From Irpex lacteus (lineage: Eukaryota > Basidiomycota > Agaricomycetes > Polyporales > Irpicaceae), in contig MQVO02000005.1 in assembly GCA_001986395.2 (NCBI GenBank), positions 1,674,001 through 1,738,000 on the forward strand: a DNA stretch of 64,000 bases. Direction: 5' to 3'. Of this stretch, positions 11,996-24,100 are shown piece by piece. Each line of letters begins with the position of its first letter. The first letter of the stretch is position 1. Below the pieces are notes generated by a model that was given only the letters and a program-made list of their open reading frames with translations, made no database searches and was not told where the DNA came from. Both the position numbers and the translations under genes were made by a program.

Positions 11996-14435
11996 TAAGC
12001 AAGGCACGGACTTTACGGGATAGGGGTCTGTAAGATAACGAATATTGATATCACCGAGGCTGTACTCGCACGTCGACTGTTATGCTGCTACATCATCGCA
12101 ACCCGTCAGTTTTCGCAATCGCAGTGTGAAGTACAGTGCGATGCGCATGTGCTACTGTTCTGGTACTCACTGCGACGGTCATCTCTGTAAAGTATATTTA
12201 GTCGAGCACAGAAGGTACGTTCATATCTTAAAGCATTGCGCAAACGTCTCCGTAACTCTGGCTCATACATCGAAATTGGACGACACCTATAGGTTAATGT
12301 TAACGGCGCCCTCGAGTCTGAGGGTGATCAATGCCAGACGTCTATATTGGATCGCAGCCCTAGTTTGCCAGTCGGCTTGTCTGGGCGGTCATATAGACGT
12401 CTGCATTGGTCTTCCTGAGATCGAGGGAAGCCTCTCGTGCGCTCCTCAAGTCACTGTAACAATTGACTTACGTGAACACTCGACGCCCGGGAGCTTAACC
12501 ATGCAGAACACGAGGAAATGTCACGGCAAATACTATGTCCTGGAAGACTTGGAAGGCAGGAAGACTCGATTATATTACTCGCTTCGGGGGTTCACAGGAT
12601 AATTAAAACGAGGACGGGTGCGTTTTCTCCTTCTTCCGCGATCATTCATTTCCATTAACTAAAGAAGTAGTAGATGTTGACGTATAACTACATCATGTTC
12701 GTAGCGATTGGTGGACGTTAGAGATGTTAATCCCGAAGGGGTCGCGACGATCTGTGCGTCTCTTCAAAGCTGCAGCGTGTTCAACAGGAGGATAGTAGAG
12801 AGCGATGAAGGATGACAATCACCTCGAGGTCTACAAATTTCAATATCTTTTCATAAGTCCACCGCTGAACCGATGCTAGGTAGTTTTAGTCCTGTAGTAG
12901 CACTATTGCCTTCTCGCAACGGCATGACTCGCATACGGCGGAAACAACATGCCACCCTTTTGCGTGATGCAATGTATTAGAGCCTTTGGGTCAAGTCTGG
13001 TGGGCTACTAAAGTCAGACTCTCATGATCATGAGGTGCAAGGGGCCAGAAAAATTGCATACAGAGCGCACACGACCATTGAATCGAGCCTGAGCTAACAT
13101 TTGGGGAGCCACATGAGGGGAGGTTTGGAATCCTCATGGGAGAATGTGGCACTTGCACAGCATTACCACGAGCATATGTTTGCCACAGAAACGCGCGCGA
13201 GTAGGACGTCTGGACACTCCTTAGGAGACGGGCCTTCTGCCCGAGGAAGTCTAGTTCAGATAATTTACAGAAGTAAGTAGATTTCGCGCTTTATACTACC
13301 GTATGCCAGTGAGTAAACTCGGAAGAACAGACAACGAAACCATATATGTGTGTCTGTATGTTTGTGGCGATCACAGCACCACAAACGTATACCACCATCC
13401 GGCACAAAACGTCAGCTCACCGTCCGAAACCAAGACATGATCAAGACGTCGGACGAAAAATAGCAAATTGATGTTTTCCGGTGCCGGCGGGGAAGAGTGA
13501 GGGGAGGAGTACAGGCATAAGGACCTAGAAATCTTTCGACCTAAAGCAGAAGAACGATGGTGCGCGTATGAGCAAAGAATGGTTCATCGCGAAGACCTAC
13601 CACAGCATGCCACTCTGATGGCCTTGAACAAGAGGCTTGTCTAGTCTTCCATTCCACGATCGATGCGGAACTGGCGGAAGAAAGCTAGGGCATCTCAGTA
13701 GTTCAGTGCACACTTGTACAATACGGTCTTCATTCGTGCCGCCGTGTTGGCTGTGTCCTGTGCACTCGTCGAGTTCGGAACTCGCAAGGAAATCAGGGCA
13801 CCAGGGGAAACAATGTCAATGACATATGAGGTGGAGGAGAAAGTTGACGCGAAGTTTCGTTACATGCGCCCATATACCATTGTGTGGCCTTGGAGTGATT
13901 TATTGCTGCGTTGACGTTTCGACACATGATTTTACGCCGTTGAGTGTAGGTTGTACACGCACCGTTTGCATGTCGTCGAGATGCGACACGACACAAACCA
14001 TCGATCCAGAACATATTCAGGGCGTTGCCGTGGTTAGCTCTTTCAAAAGCCCGAAACAACTTTTTGATGAGATGAGATTGCAGACTCAGATGCTCGGTAC
14101 GATCTGCAGATCAAGATAGTTTTACCCGTGGGCCGTCGGTGGCCGGTGACGAGGCACGACAAATCAGCAAACAATCAGTGGCTGGATATTTGGAATGTAA
14201 ATAAACACCTTGTAACGGCTCGATCAATTAAGAGAGACGTACTGTTCGTATGCACGTCATCATCACTGAAGTAGCCTGTGGCCATCTAGTGCTGTTATAA
14301 AATATGCTATACTCCACTGCAACCTGCTCCGAAGATAGCATCCGCTTGGCACTTCATGATGCTCGTCGCAGTGCTCCTGATTGTCCCGGGATCAGATTGA
14401 TCTAAGGGCCTGTGTACCAAATGCCCTGAACGGGT
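11996..14435. other. Gene-poor stretch downstream of the SPP gene
   Basis: The longest open frame is 12045-12602 (+), 185 codons rich in Cys and His, with no intron signals and no recognisable domain. I do not call it a gene. The rest shows only short frames without coding character. An imperfect hairpin lies at 12330-12408, and a perfect 14-base palindrome lies at 13021-13034. I saw no transposon ends or tRNAs. Confidence 0.4.
12330..12408. repeat. Short inverted repeat (imperfect hairpin)
   Basis: The arm CAATGCCAGACGTCTATA (about 12330-12347) is matched in reverse by TATAGACGTCTGCATTG (12392-12408), with one bulged base. The loop is about 45 bases. It lies within the 185-codon open frame of doubtful coding status. 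The function is unknown; it could be a chance hairpin or an RNA structure. Confidence 0.5.
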
Positions 14436-16015
14436 TTAGCCAGAAAACAGCTGAAAACATGCCAGATGATAAGATGCTGCTAAGTAAGAGTAGATCGATC
14501 TTCCGACGTCGCACCTGTTTGCATCCGCGGGCGCGCTTCTCAAGGGGAAACATACAGCAGCTTTAACAGGGCGCTTGCCTGCGGTTGTATGTCGCAACTT
14601 GAAGTTCCATGGGTCGGGCAAGGCCCTCCTGAAGACATACCAGCCTGGGCTTGCGAAGCCATTCGTGGAACGTCTTCTAGCTAAGATACACAACGAGTGT
14701 AAGGTACATACTGCAATTCTAAGGAACTTTCAGCAAGCGGAGAACGATGGGACGTCATCGTCCCCGTTTTGAGGCTTTAGTACGTTCGGTCAATATGTAC
14801 GTACCTGGAGCAACGTTGAAGCTGAGACTGTTGTTGCGAGGGACGCGATGATCGCTGCAGCTGGCACTAGTCAGTGATGCTCGGCCTTCGGCACGTCCCT
14901 CACTCACTTATTGTACCGGCAAAATATACAATGTACATAAAACATAAAATATTGGTAAGCCTACACAGCGAGTGAGGATATGTCTTACGTACGCAAATCC
15001 CGAACTTTATGACGTTAGTGAACGTACCAAGTGGAAGTGTTGCTGTAAGTTCATCTTCGTCAAGCACGGTACACAGAAGCGTCAATGCTGCTTGCAATAC
15101 AACTTCTTCGATGGTGAGACACGAAACCCAAGATCAGTACAACAGCGGTGAACGGCACGAGGTGTGAAAGGGCCTTATTCAGTTCAACTGAATTGTGGTC
15201 GGTAAAGCTGAGTTCTGTTGCCACACTATACGCAAATGGATATCAATAGGGTTGAGCAAAGAGCTGTCCTTTGACGCTCCTGAACTGAATGAGGAAAGCT
15301 CTGGGCAGGTGTCAGCGCAACGCCCCGTTTCTCAGAGGCTGTTCGGTTGGAGGAAGTACTTACCTCGTGTGGATGCCTATTACGGCATGCCGAACACCAC
15401 TGTATTCTCGGTTGTGGACATTCATGGACAGCGAGCGCAGACGAAGCACCAAAAATACAGTTGTATCCGCGTAGACGGGAGTTCATGTACGGCAGCAGGA
15501 CATGCCACCAGGTCATATGTCTCATACCGTGGAGGCACTAAACCTAAGTCGTAGATGAGACGGCGGACAAGCAAGCATCAGGGTGGAGGAGTAGAGGCAT
15601 GGTGCGTTCTAATGGCCAAGGAAATCCCGGTGCGGCATTCCTAAGGGGAAGTGGCACCTTGAGACTGTCAAACTGTTGAGCTTCCCAGTGCACTGGGTGA
15701 AGTATTGATGATGGGAGCGACAAGAACTTACCGCAGAGGGTATCCTTGACGCTTGGCTCCGTCCGCGTTGAGAACTCTGTCTAAGTGAACATCGACGCAA
15801 CCCTCAGTGATATGGGCACGTAAGTGGGGTCACGAGGTATGGCAAGGAGCGTCGAGCTGCCATGATTTCCGACGAGAAGCTCACGCTCCTCAGCTGCGTA
15901 CCTCAGAAGCTGTGCGGCTACAGTAGCTTGCGTACCGTGGGTGCCGAAGCCATCTGTTAGCAGACGATGAAATGGGCGGCTCCGCCATTGTTCTAATGCG
16001 TGGGAAGTTCGACAT
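14436..16015 (-). pseudogene. Broken multi-exon gene of unknown function
   Basis: No long ORF marks it, but successive coding-quality stretches run down the reverse strand, starting near MSNFPRIRTMAEPPISSS (16015). In order they are TVAAQLLRYAAEERELLVG, EGCVDVHLDRVLNADGAKRQ, SLTVSRCHFPLGMPHRDFLG, LVRRLIYDLGLVPPRYETYD, ACPAAVHELPSTRIQLYFWC, SFPHSVQERQRTALCSTLL, EEVVLQAALTLLCTVLDEDE, and finally NGFASPGWYVFRRALPDP (stop near 14436). Some joins fit introns, such as GTAAGT donors after GYPLR and after RHPHE. Others need single-base shifts, and stop codons fall inside stretches that otherwise read on (after RDFLGH and after CARCP). I cannot name the family. It is either a decayed gene or an intact one hidden by base deletions in the sequence, as seen elsewhere in this window. 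Confidence 0.5.
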
Positions 16016-17282
16016 CTTCTTGAATTGTAGATGAGAGCAGGGTTGCTGTGTGCTCGACCCAGGTTGCGGCTCGCAATACTTCGTGCGGCTAGACCAATAT
16101 ATGGTCCAGAGGCCGAATACACCACGTATGCACTATTCATGAGGAAAGTGCCCTCCTACCAATGTTCGGCTCTAAGCAGGCGATGCAAGGAAGTATGAGT
16201 GTAGCTCTAGTTCAGCGATGCCAAGAAGTAGAGACAGCTTACCGCTGCGGGCGACAGGATGCACTGCTAGCTCAATGCCATGACACTGAGAAAACAATGC
16301 ATCAGATCCTCCACTAACGATCCGACAGGAGCAACAACGTTGTGACTGATGGACGTGCCACAGCCAGACGCAAAGACATGAACGGGGTGGGAAAGAGTCC
16401 GAGATGAGGAAGTCAGATGAGGACGGGACTGTCGAACTGAGCTTCGACAGTCCACCGCGGTCCATCCACTTCGTTGTCCACCGAGGGCAACGTCGGCGTG
16501 CGACATGCCTCCCACTTCTTGAGCGTAGCGTAATGATTTGCGAGCGTCGGCCAGCTGATTTGTGCTACTGTTTTTCGCGTATGCCTGTCATGCCCGCTCA
16601 TACCGGCGGATGGAGTGGCATGAACATTAGTACCCGACATTGGCCACCGCCCATCCGTAGCGGAAAGCCGTGCATATGAAATTTTGCAAATCGCCCGACG
16701 ATGCAGCGAGTGTACGCAGAGTGTGAGTCGAAAGGGTGACACGCTGCACGGCCATTGCGAGCCCCTAGATTGCAGGGGTTCTGGAGGCGGCCATCTCGAG
16801 GGCACAATTTCTCAAGTCGAAAACGAGTCAAATTGCAGAATTAATCCCGAGCAATTTTGCAAGGCACCGGCCATGTCGCCGCGGGTTATTTTGGCCCGAA
16901 ACTGTTTCTATTGCCTTATATGGATGTTCTCCCGAAATTTTGAGTGGGATAATTCGAATATTATGTCAATATTGGATAGAGCATCTCCGAATACGGTCCG
17001 CAGGTGCTCTTGACCGTCGCCGCCCTGCACGTCCGTACCCTCGCCCGTTTACTTCTCCTCGCATCCCGCCCGACTCGTCTCAGACACCGTCCTCGACGAT
17101 CCCAGCGACGGCGACGAGCACCAATATTGCATCGCCGCCCTCCCCCACCGCCAGCTTGGGTGCCTTCATCCTCCAACAGTGGTCCCAAACACCACTGAAT
17201 TCAAGTCCTCAACCGTGAGTGATCCAGTCTCATGTGCCCGACATATGTCTCTGATGCCTGCCGTGGACAGTCAGCTCGCCTG
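16016..17282. other. Region 5' of the GATA-factor gene
   Basis: Reverse-strand frames at 16172-16515 have weak coding character and could belong to the broken gene to the left. From about 17000 to 17218 on the plus strand, an open frame rich in Pro, Ser and Thr (for example PPSPTASLGAFILQQW) ends at a GTGAGT donor. It may be an upstream exon of the GATA-factor gene, but I could not join it in frame to the exon beginning near 17283. Confidence 0.4.
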
Positions 17283-20200
17283 ATGCTATCCGCCAAAGGA
17301 CACAGTGAACGTGCAGGCAGCCCTGCCGAACGACCTACACTCAACACCAACGTGCTCGGCCGACCTTCGTCGACTTCCACCACCGCAGAACGCAGTCCTC
17401 ATCTCTCAGCTGTATCTAACTCATCGCACTCATCACCCTGGTCGCAACACATGGCGCTCAGCGGGCAGGCCCAATCTCTCTCTTTCCATCCCAGTCCCCC
17501 TCAGTCTACGGCACCAGAGTCGGCAAGCCAGACCAACTCCCCTGTGCCGCCCAACGACTGGAATAGCTTGTTTTCCGCACCACTCGACCCAAGTGTGTTT
17601 GCTGCTCTAGCAGCCTCTGGCGTCTTAGGTCCAGCAACACCCGGTATTCCATCCAGTCTTCCGACTCGTAATTTGCGCTCTCCCGCGGAAATCTCTCAGA
17701 ACTCCAGGGGTCAGGCCTTTCCGAAGGATATGACTCGTTCAGGCTCGAGCCATCCCATCCCAAACGGCTGGCCTGCTGTACCATCGTCATACTCGCCAGC
17801 ATCAATGTCACAACGTCTTCCTTCACATGCCCGCTCTAACCCTAACAGTGTTTCCTTCATGAAGCGACGATCTCCCATCGCAGGCAAGTCATATGATTCA
17901 TACTTGATGCTCGATTCTAATAGTTCTGCGTGTCATCCGCAGATCACAGCGTTGCTGTGGGCGACGTTCCTCCTATGCCTCACGACAGACGCACCTCTTT
18001 CACACCAACTGGATTCGGGCCTCATTTACCAGGACAGTCGTATAGGAGTAATGCCTCCCTAAGCGGCCTTCAGTCTCCTGTCGAGAATATGTCCAGTACT
18101 TTCCACCCACCCATGCGCTCTGATTACTATCATGCAGAACGCTCGCAGCTCAACCTCCCCCCTTCGTTATGGATGTCCCCTGCATCGACAACGCCGTCCT
18201 CACCCAGCTTCTCTGACGCATCGTTCACGCCCCTCAGCGGACCGCTCAACCAGCTAGCCCTGGCTCCTAACCTCATTCCCGAGTCCATCGGCTCCTCCTC
18301 AACCCCCTCCACCTACTCTGGTCTCACCGAGTCAGCATCACATTCCACCGCCCCAACGACCGCAAGTAGCCCACAGTCTACTCGCAAACTCTCTGATTTA
18401 TTCTCAGATGATCTCTTCTCCACTGCGAGTACTAGTGTGACCGCAGACACGAGTAAATTTTCGTCACCGAGAGTTTCTGGCTCACCTGATTTGAAAGCCG
18501 CAGAGTTGGCAGCGGGAGATGTAGATCCGGAGAAACTAGCGAAGGAGGATCCCTTAGCTACGCAGGTTTGGCGGATGTACGCAAAGACGAAGGCGACGCT
18601 GCCCCATGGTCAGAGGATGGAAAACTTGACATGGCGGATGATGGCGCTGGCTTTGAAGAAGAAGAACGAGGAAGAGAAGATCAAGCTCGAGCAGACAGGT
18701 GATGATACGCCGCTCCCAGAGACAGAGAAAACAGAAGCGCCAGTCAGCAGAGATAGTCCAGAAGAAGGTAGCGGGGGCGACGAAGATGGCGAGCGGGGCC
18801 GTTCGATAGGCAAAACCAAGGTCAGAGTTGTGGGATTCGACGGTACGAACCAGGATGGCGTTGAGGATACCGAGTGCGTCTCTTTTATATATATTTCTCG
18901 AAAATTGACCTTCTAAGTGAAGAATGTCGCAATATAGCGAAGTTCCAATGGACTGGCGTGCTTTGAGCCGATCCCGCTCGCGTGTGCCGATGGATTGGCG
19001 CCCAGCAAGTCGCTCTCGCTCACGTCCACCAATGTCCATAGCGGACCAACAGAACCAGTTCAAGTTCCCCAGTATGTCACCGCCGAAAGGTTCGCCCTCG
19101 AAACCCATCCCGACCACGTCATCAGGCAGACGAAGTCCGGTGGGCAACATGGGTCTTGGCCCTGTCTATGAGACCAACGCCGAGCACAACCCGTACATCG
19201 ACCTACCTCCGTTTGCTATGCTTAGCAGCCCTGTTGGGCACCCTTCCTCGCTGCCCGCGCATGGTCTATATGGGCCGCCCAAAGCGGGCCCTTCCACCCG
19301 GCCACCATCTGATCAACGAACGTTCCCTAAGCACGTTCGTAAGACCAGCTTTGATCATACTGTTGCCCGGGAAGGGTTCTTCACAGGTGTGAGTGGCAGG
19401 CATCAGGTGAACGGCCGTCCTCAACCTCCAGACCAAGTGCTGGGTACGAAGCGTCGTGCTGACGCCCCGCACGCTGAGAGTATGTTGAGAGGCGATCCCA
19501 TTGGCATTGACACCTCCATGCCTCTTGAGACCCACGACATCGAAAGCAGCAGCCCCTTCCCAAGCTCCCAGTTCAACTTCTCGTACCCGGCCTACGACAA
19601 CTTCATGGACCTTCCGGGTCATGGCCATGGGTCATTACCAAGCAGCCTGTCGCACTCGTTGCACACGCCGAAGAACCACATGCCTCTTGCACACTTCCAA
19701 GACTTGCGTGCGTCGTTGGGTGGCACGTTTTCGCCGCACGATCAGAGCGCTGAAGGTCTGTCTGCCGCAGCTGCTGCTGCCTCCGCAGCCGTCGCTGAGG
19801 GGTATGCACAACTGAACGTTGCGAATCTTACAGGTCTGGATGATGCAGGCCTGGACTATTCCCTCATGGGAATGGGCATAGGCATGTACCCCAACCTCGA
19901 CAATGCGTCCCTTGTCCATCAACCCTTCACACATATCGATCCGACGCAGATACTTCCTGCTGACCATGGTGAGCCTTTCCAGAGCTTCCACCCCAGTCCA
20001 TCGAGCGATGGCTGGGGTAATGGGTTGAACTCGAGTTCGAACGCTTCTCCCGAGCCATATATCACCTCGAATGCTTCGACACCGCCGTCAGTAGAGGGTC
20101 AGACGAATGGGAACGCTTCTGGACGGAACCAGTCGAGAAAAGTGGTTTCTAACAAGCGTGGGGATGCGTCATCGAGGCCTTCGCAACGTAAAGGGTGAGT

Positions 20201-20897
20201 AAACAAGGTTGCGCAGATCTTTGGGATAGGACTAATGCGGTTAAATAGGAGCACACCTGAAGTACAGCCTGGCTCTTCTTCGCAGGCTAAGAACGGCGAG
20301 GACGGCGATGCAACACCGACGGTCTGTACCAACTGTTCTACTACCAATACGCCGTTGTGGAGGAGGGATCCTGAAGGTCAACCGCTTTGTGAGTGCTTTG
20401 CGTGGCTGGGGTTTTGATGTCCTGTATTGACGATCTGTTCGAAGGTAACGCTTGTGGCTTGTTCTACGTGAGTTATTTCGGCATACTGCTTGCTTCGACA
20501 TCGCTCACGATCTTCTTTGCAGAAATTGCATGGCGTTGTACGACCATTATCCTTGAAGACTGACGTTATTAAGAAGCGGTGAGGGAATCTGCTTGTTGTA
20601 TTGCGAATGTGTTGTTGATTGTCGAAATGCAGAAACCGGGCGTCTGGCACGCCTCACAGTGCTTCGAGGAAAGGCAATTCATCGTTACCAAAGATCGCTG
20701 CTTCGTCAACAAGGCCACGGTCCTCAACGACCACCGGCATCCCCAATGGTTCATCATCTTCACGATTCTCACCAACGAGCAAAATAGGCGGGAACGCGGC
20801 TTCGGGTGGTTCTCAATCCATGAAGCGACAACGACGAATCTCGACAAGTGGGGCTACCTCGGCTCGCAAGGAGAGCGAGGAGACGGTGGAAGCTTAA
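17283..20897 (+). CDS. AreA/Gaf1-type GATA zinc-finger transcription factor (nitrogen regulation)
   Basis: This is a nuclear DNA-binding regulator. The GATA finger is built from three small exons: [19 protein letters not shown], then PLCNACGLFY, then [19 protein letters not shown]. That is the Cys-X2-Cys-X17-Cys-X2-Cys class with the AreA-type basic tail. Upstream, [18 protein letters not shown] and [17 protein letters not shown] form the AreA N-terminal motif (DUF1752, PF08550). The rest is Ser/Pro-rich and probably disordered, with a repeated PMDWR...SRSRSR element just after an intron (about 18950-19025). One intron (17884-17942) uses a GC-AG pair in place of GT-AG. The family activates genes for secondary nitrogen sources when ammonium or glutamine is scarce. 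The N-terminus is uncertain: 17283 is the first Met of the long frame, but an upstream exon is possible. The stop is at 20897. No frame breaks were seen. Confidence 0.9.
17884..17942 (+). other. GC-AG intron in the GATA-factor gene
   Basis: The donor reads CAG/GCAAGT and the acceptor CCGCAG. Removing these 59 bases joins RRSPIA to DHSVAVG in frame, completing an Asp codon across the junction. No GT donor in the neighbourhood keeps the frame. Confidence 0.7.
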
Positions 20898-21138
20898 CTG
20901 TATTTTGTGCGGTGGTCATATATTTTTACAGTGCCACAACGTGTTTTTCCAACTGAGACTTGCTTTTATAATGTTCGATAGATCTATGCTGTTGTAGTGG
21001 AATGGGCTTGTCTGTTGTTTCTGTCTTCTCTCATGCCATCCTCATGTTATTCACGATATCCTGTTTCATCTGTACCACCGTCCGTGTGTCCGTAGATCCC
21101 ATCTAGAGTACTGCTACCATCCATTTCCTGTACTTGCA

Positions 21139-24100
21139 ATGCACTACCTTCGCGTGGAGAGTATTCCAATTATTTGGCGCTCGCGACTGTTGTGGTGTGG
21201 TCGATGTGGCCGACAACCAGCTGCAGGCTTGTCTCTCGCGTCCATCGTCGCCCCTTGCGGCTGTGCCACTCCTTTCACCCTGGCTTCTTTATTTCGGCAA
21301 CCATCTCCGCGGTCGCCTGTGCCGCCATCATCGTTTCCAGCTGGTCTGCAGCCGGTCGCCTCGAGGGACGTCAATGGGGGTCTGCCACGGCGCGCGTCCC
21401 GCACGGACTTAGATTTTGAGCAAGCTCTGCGAGCCGAGGGGACGGTCGTGCTCAAAGAAAGCCTTGATGTGGACACCCTCGGAGCCTATGATGCCTCTCA
21501 TCCGACTGTGACCTCGCTAAGTTCGCCATTTTCATCCTCATCCTCTTCGGCGCCCAGGACCCCACATACTGGCTTTCAACCAGCCACCCCCACTGTTGTT
21601 CCGCCGTCCCCTTCTCCAAGCGGTCGCACAGCTGCCGCTGTGTTTGGGTCCCTTGCTTCTTCACGAACCTCTACGTCCAGTAATTCTGGCCGTGAAGCGT
21701 ATTACGACCCGACGGAAGACAGTGATCTCCAGACGAAACGGCGCTCAATGTATCGTTCACCAGGGACTGCAAGCAGCCCTGACCTTGCTACGCTATTGAG
21801 GAAGAGTAGGAAGGAAGCTGGGAGTAGAGAGCGTAGTAGAGATGGTAGAGCAGTGGTAACTCCGGGGTCTACAACGCAGCTTACGCCGAACAGGCTTGTC
21901 TCTAAAGATAATGCTGCCAACCGTCAAGGTCGCCAGAGATCCTCCACTTCATCCGCCAATGCGTCGCCATCGTCTTCTCCCAGGATCATGACACCTTCTA
22001 GGAACAAGCAAAAGGCTCCTCCTGTGCCTTCGCTGAATGTTGGGAGCTCCAGATCTCCGGAGTGGATGTTGACAAGTCAGCGCTCGATGAGTTCTATAAG
22101 AGACAGTGCGGGTCCCTCGAAGGTGCGTTCGTGTCATGCATCGCATCCGCAGTCCAATTGACGAGCTGTATAGGCCGGAATGTCATCCATGCGGGCAAAG
22201 ACTACCGCTTTCCTTGGTAAAATGCTGGGTGCTTCAACTACGCGAGAGCGCTCTGTACGTGTGCCAACACAATCCTGCATCATTCTAGGCTAAACATATG
22301 TATAGCGAACAGTAACTTCGAATTCCTCTCCCGCTAGCCCTACGTACTTTGAAGCACCGCCACCCGTCCCACCTCTCCCGTCCCAACGCCAGCAAGAGAT
22401 CGAGTTGTCTCCTGACACAGATGTCTTTAGCACGCCGCTCACCACCCCCAATTTCCAAAAGCCACTGCCGGAAATTCAGCATGACGACTCGGACACCGAA
22501 ATCGAAGACTTTGAGTCTATGGTGGTTGTCCAGCAGCGCGCACGTACTCCCTCGCCCACAGCCACCGTCACTCACAATGATCCTGCGGCTACAATTGTAC
22601 CGAAGCGCAACAAGAGGCGGAGTATGAGTGTAAGTGATGTAGATCTAAAACGAGTAATGGCAGTTGCTTCATCATCAACACCCCTCCCACGCCCGAATGG
22701 GCATGCTTCAAGAGGCTCAGACAGCTCAGACTGGAACACATCTCTCACCGGAATCATCACCGACTTCAAGGGCGAACTCATGCAGCTTGATCCTATCTCC
22801 TCCTCCTTTGACCTCCAAGATCCTACCACGCCTGCCCGAAGGCGGCCCACCTCTGCTCGGGCCAATAGCGAGAAAGTTACCGCGTCCGCTGCTCGTGAAC
22901 GACCACCGGCGAAACATGGTACCTCTGTTCCTGTGATAACAACGGCGCATACTTCGTCGGCAGAATCTAGCCCTAGTCAACGCGGTGATGCCAGCCCGAG
23001 AGTCCAGTACGGACTCCTTCCATTTCTTCGTCTCTTTCTCAAGCCAGACCTACTGGGCCGCGATATGGACCTCGTTCGCCGCCTGGCGCCAGGAATACGT
23101 TTATAGGCTCCCCAGTACGGGATAATAACCGTTTGCAAGTACAGCACCGATCTACCGCCTCGAGCTCCGAGCCTTCACTTCTTCCAGCAAGAGAAGGACT
23201 GCGGTCATGTAAGTACCAACAACCTCTTCAAGTCCTCATTCTAACTCCCACACTGCTCCAAGTTTCCGGACTGTCTGCCAGTTCCCAGCAGGATCTTTCT
23301 GGTATCGATGTCTTGAATCGGTTCACTGCTGGCGATCACCAAAGAGCGAAGAGCCAGGGGATTTGCTTGCTCGAGGGAAGGAACTTGCTAAGCGTTGCTG
23401 GGATGAGGATGAGGACTTCATGGCAAAGGATAAGTTTGCGGAGTGGTTAGGCGGCCAGTTAGTGCGCTTTTCCTTGCGATCTCGCCGGTCATTGACTTTT
23501 GTTACGATCTAAATCTATCAGGAGTCCCATCAACAAAGTTGCCTTACGCCACTACGTGGAGTTCTTCGACTTCTCTGGCATGCGCTTAGATAACGCCTTC
23601 AGGTACGATTATTTCTGGCCGGTGCTGCAATGCGATGTTAAACGTTATGTACAGGAAATTGTGCGCCAAGTTGTACCTCAAGGCTGAGACCCAACAGGTA
23701 GATCGTATACTGGAACAGTTTGCGCGGCGTTATTGGGATTGCAATCCGACCAGTCTTTACGGCAGCGCAAGTACGTTCTCACCGTCGCACCGAGAACTGT
23801 TCTGTACTGATTACCTATCACCAGACGTCGTACATGCTGTTGCATACTCCCTCCTTCTGCTCAACACTGATTTGCATGTCGCCGAATTGACTTCGCGCAT
23901 GTCTCGTGGGCAGTTTGTTCGTAACACCATTGCTGCCATTCAAATGCAAGTTCAACCAGGATCATCGTCGGATCTGGCTGGTGATGACTGGAGTAGTGTC
24001 AGAGGTGGTTCGGACGCCAGCGACATGGCGCAGAATATGCGAACAATAAAGAGGAGCGATAGTATGACGAGCTGGAGCAGCGTTACTCGCGAGGCATTTG

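Noticed and set aside
12045..12602. 185-codon open frame as a protein-coding gene
   Set aside because: No domain, no intron signals in a genome where nearly all genes have introns, and an unusual Cys/His-rich composition. Kept only as part of the gap description.
13021..13034. 14-base perfect palindrome CTCATGATCATGAG as a binding site
   Set aside because: A single short palindrome in a long gap is expected by chance, and no neighbouring gene gives it context.
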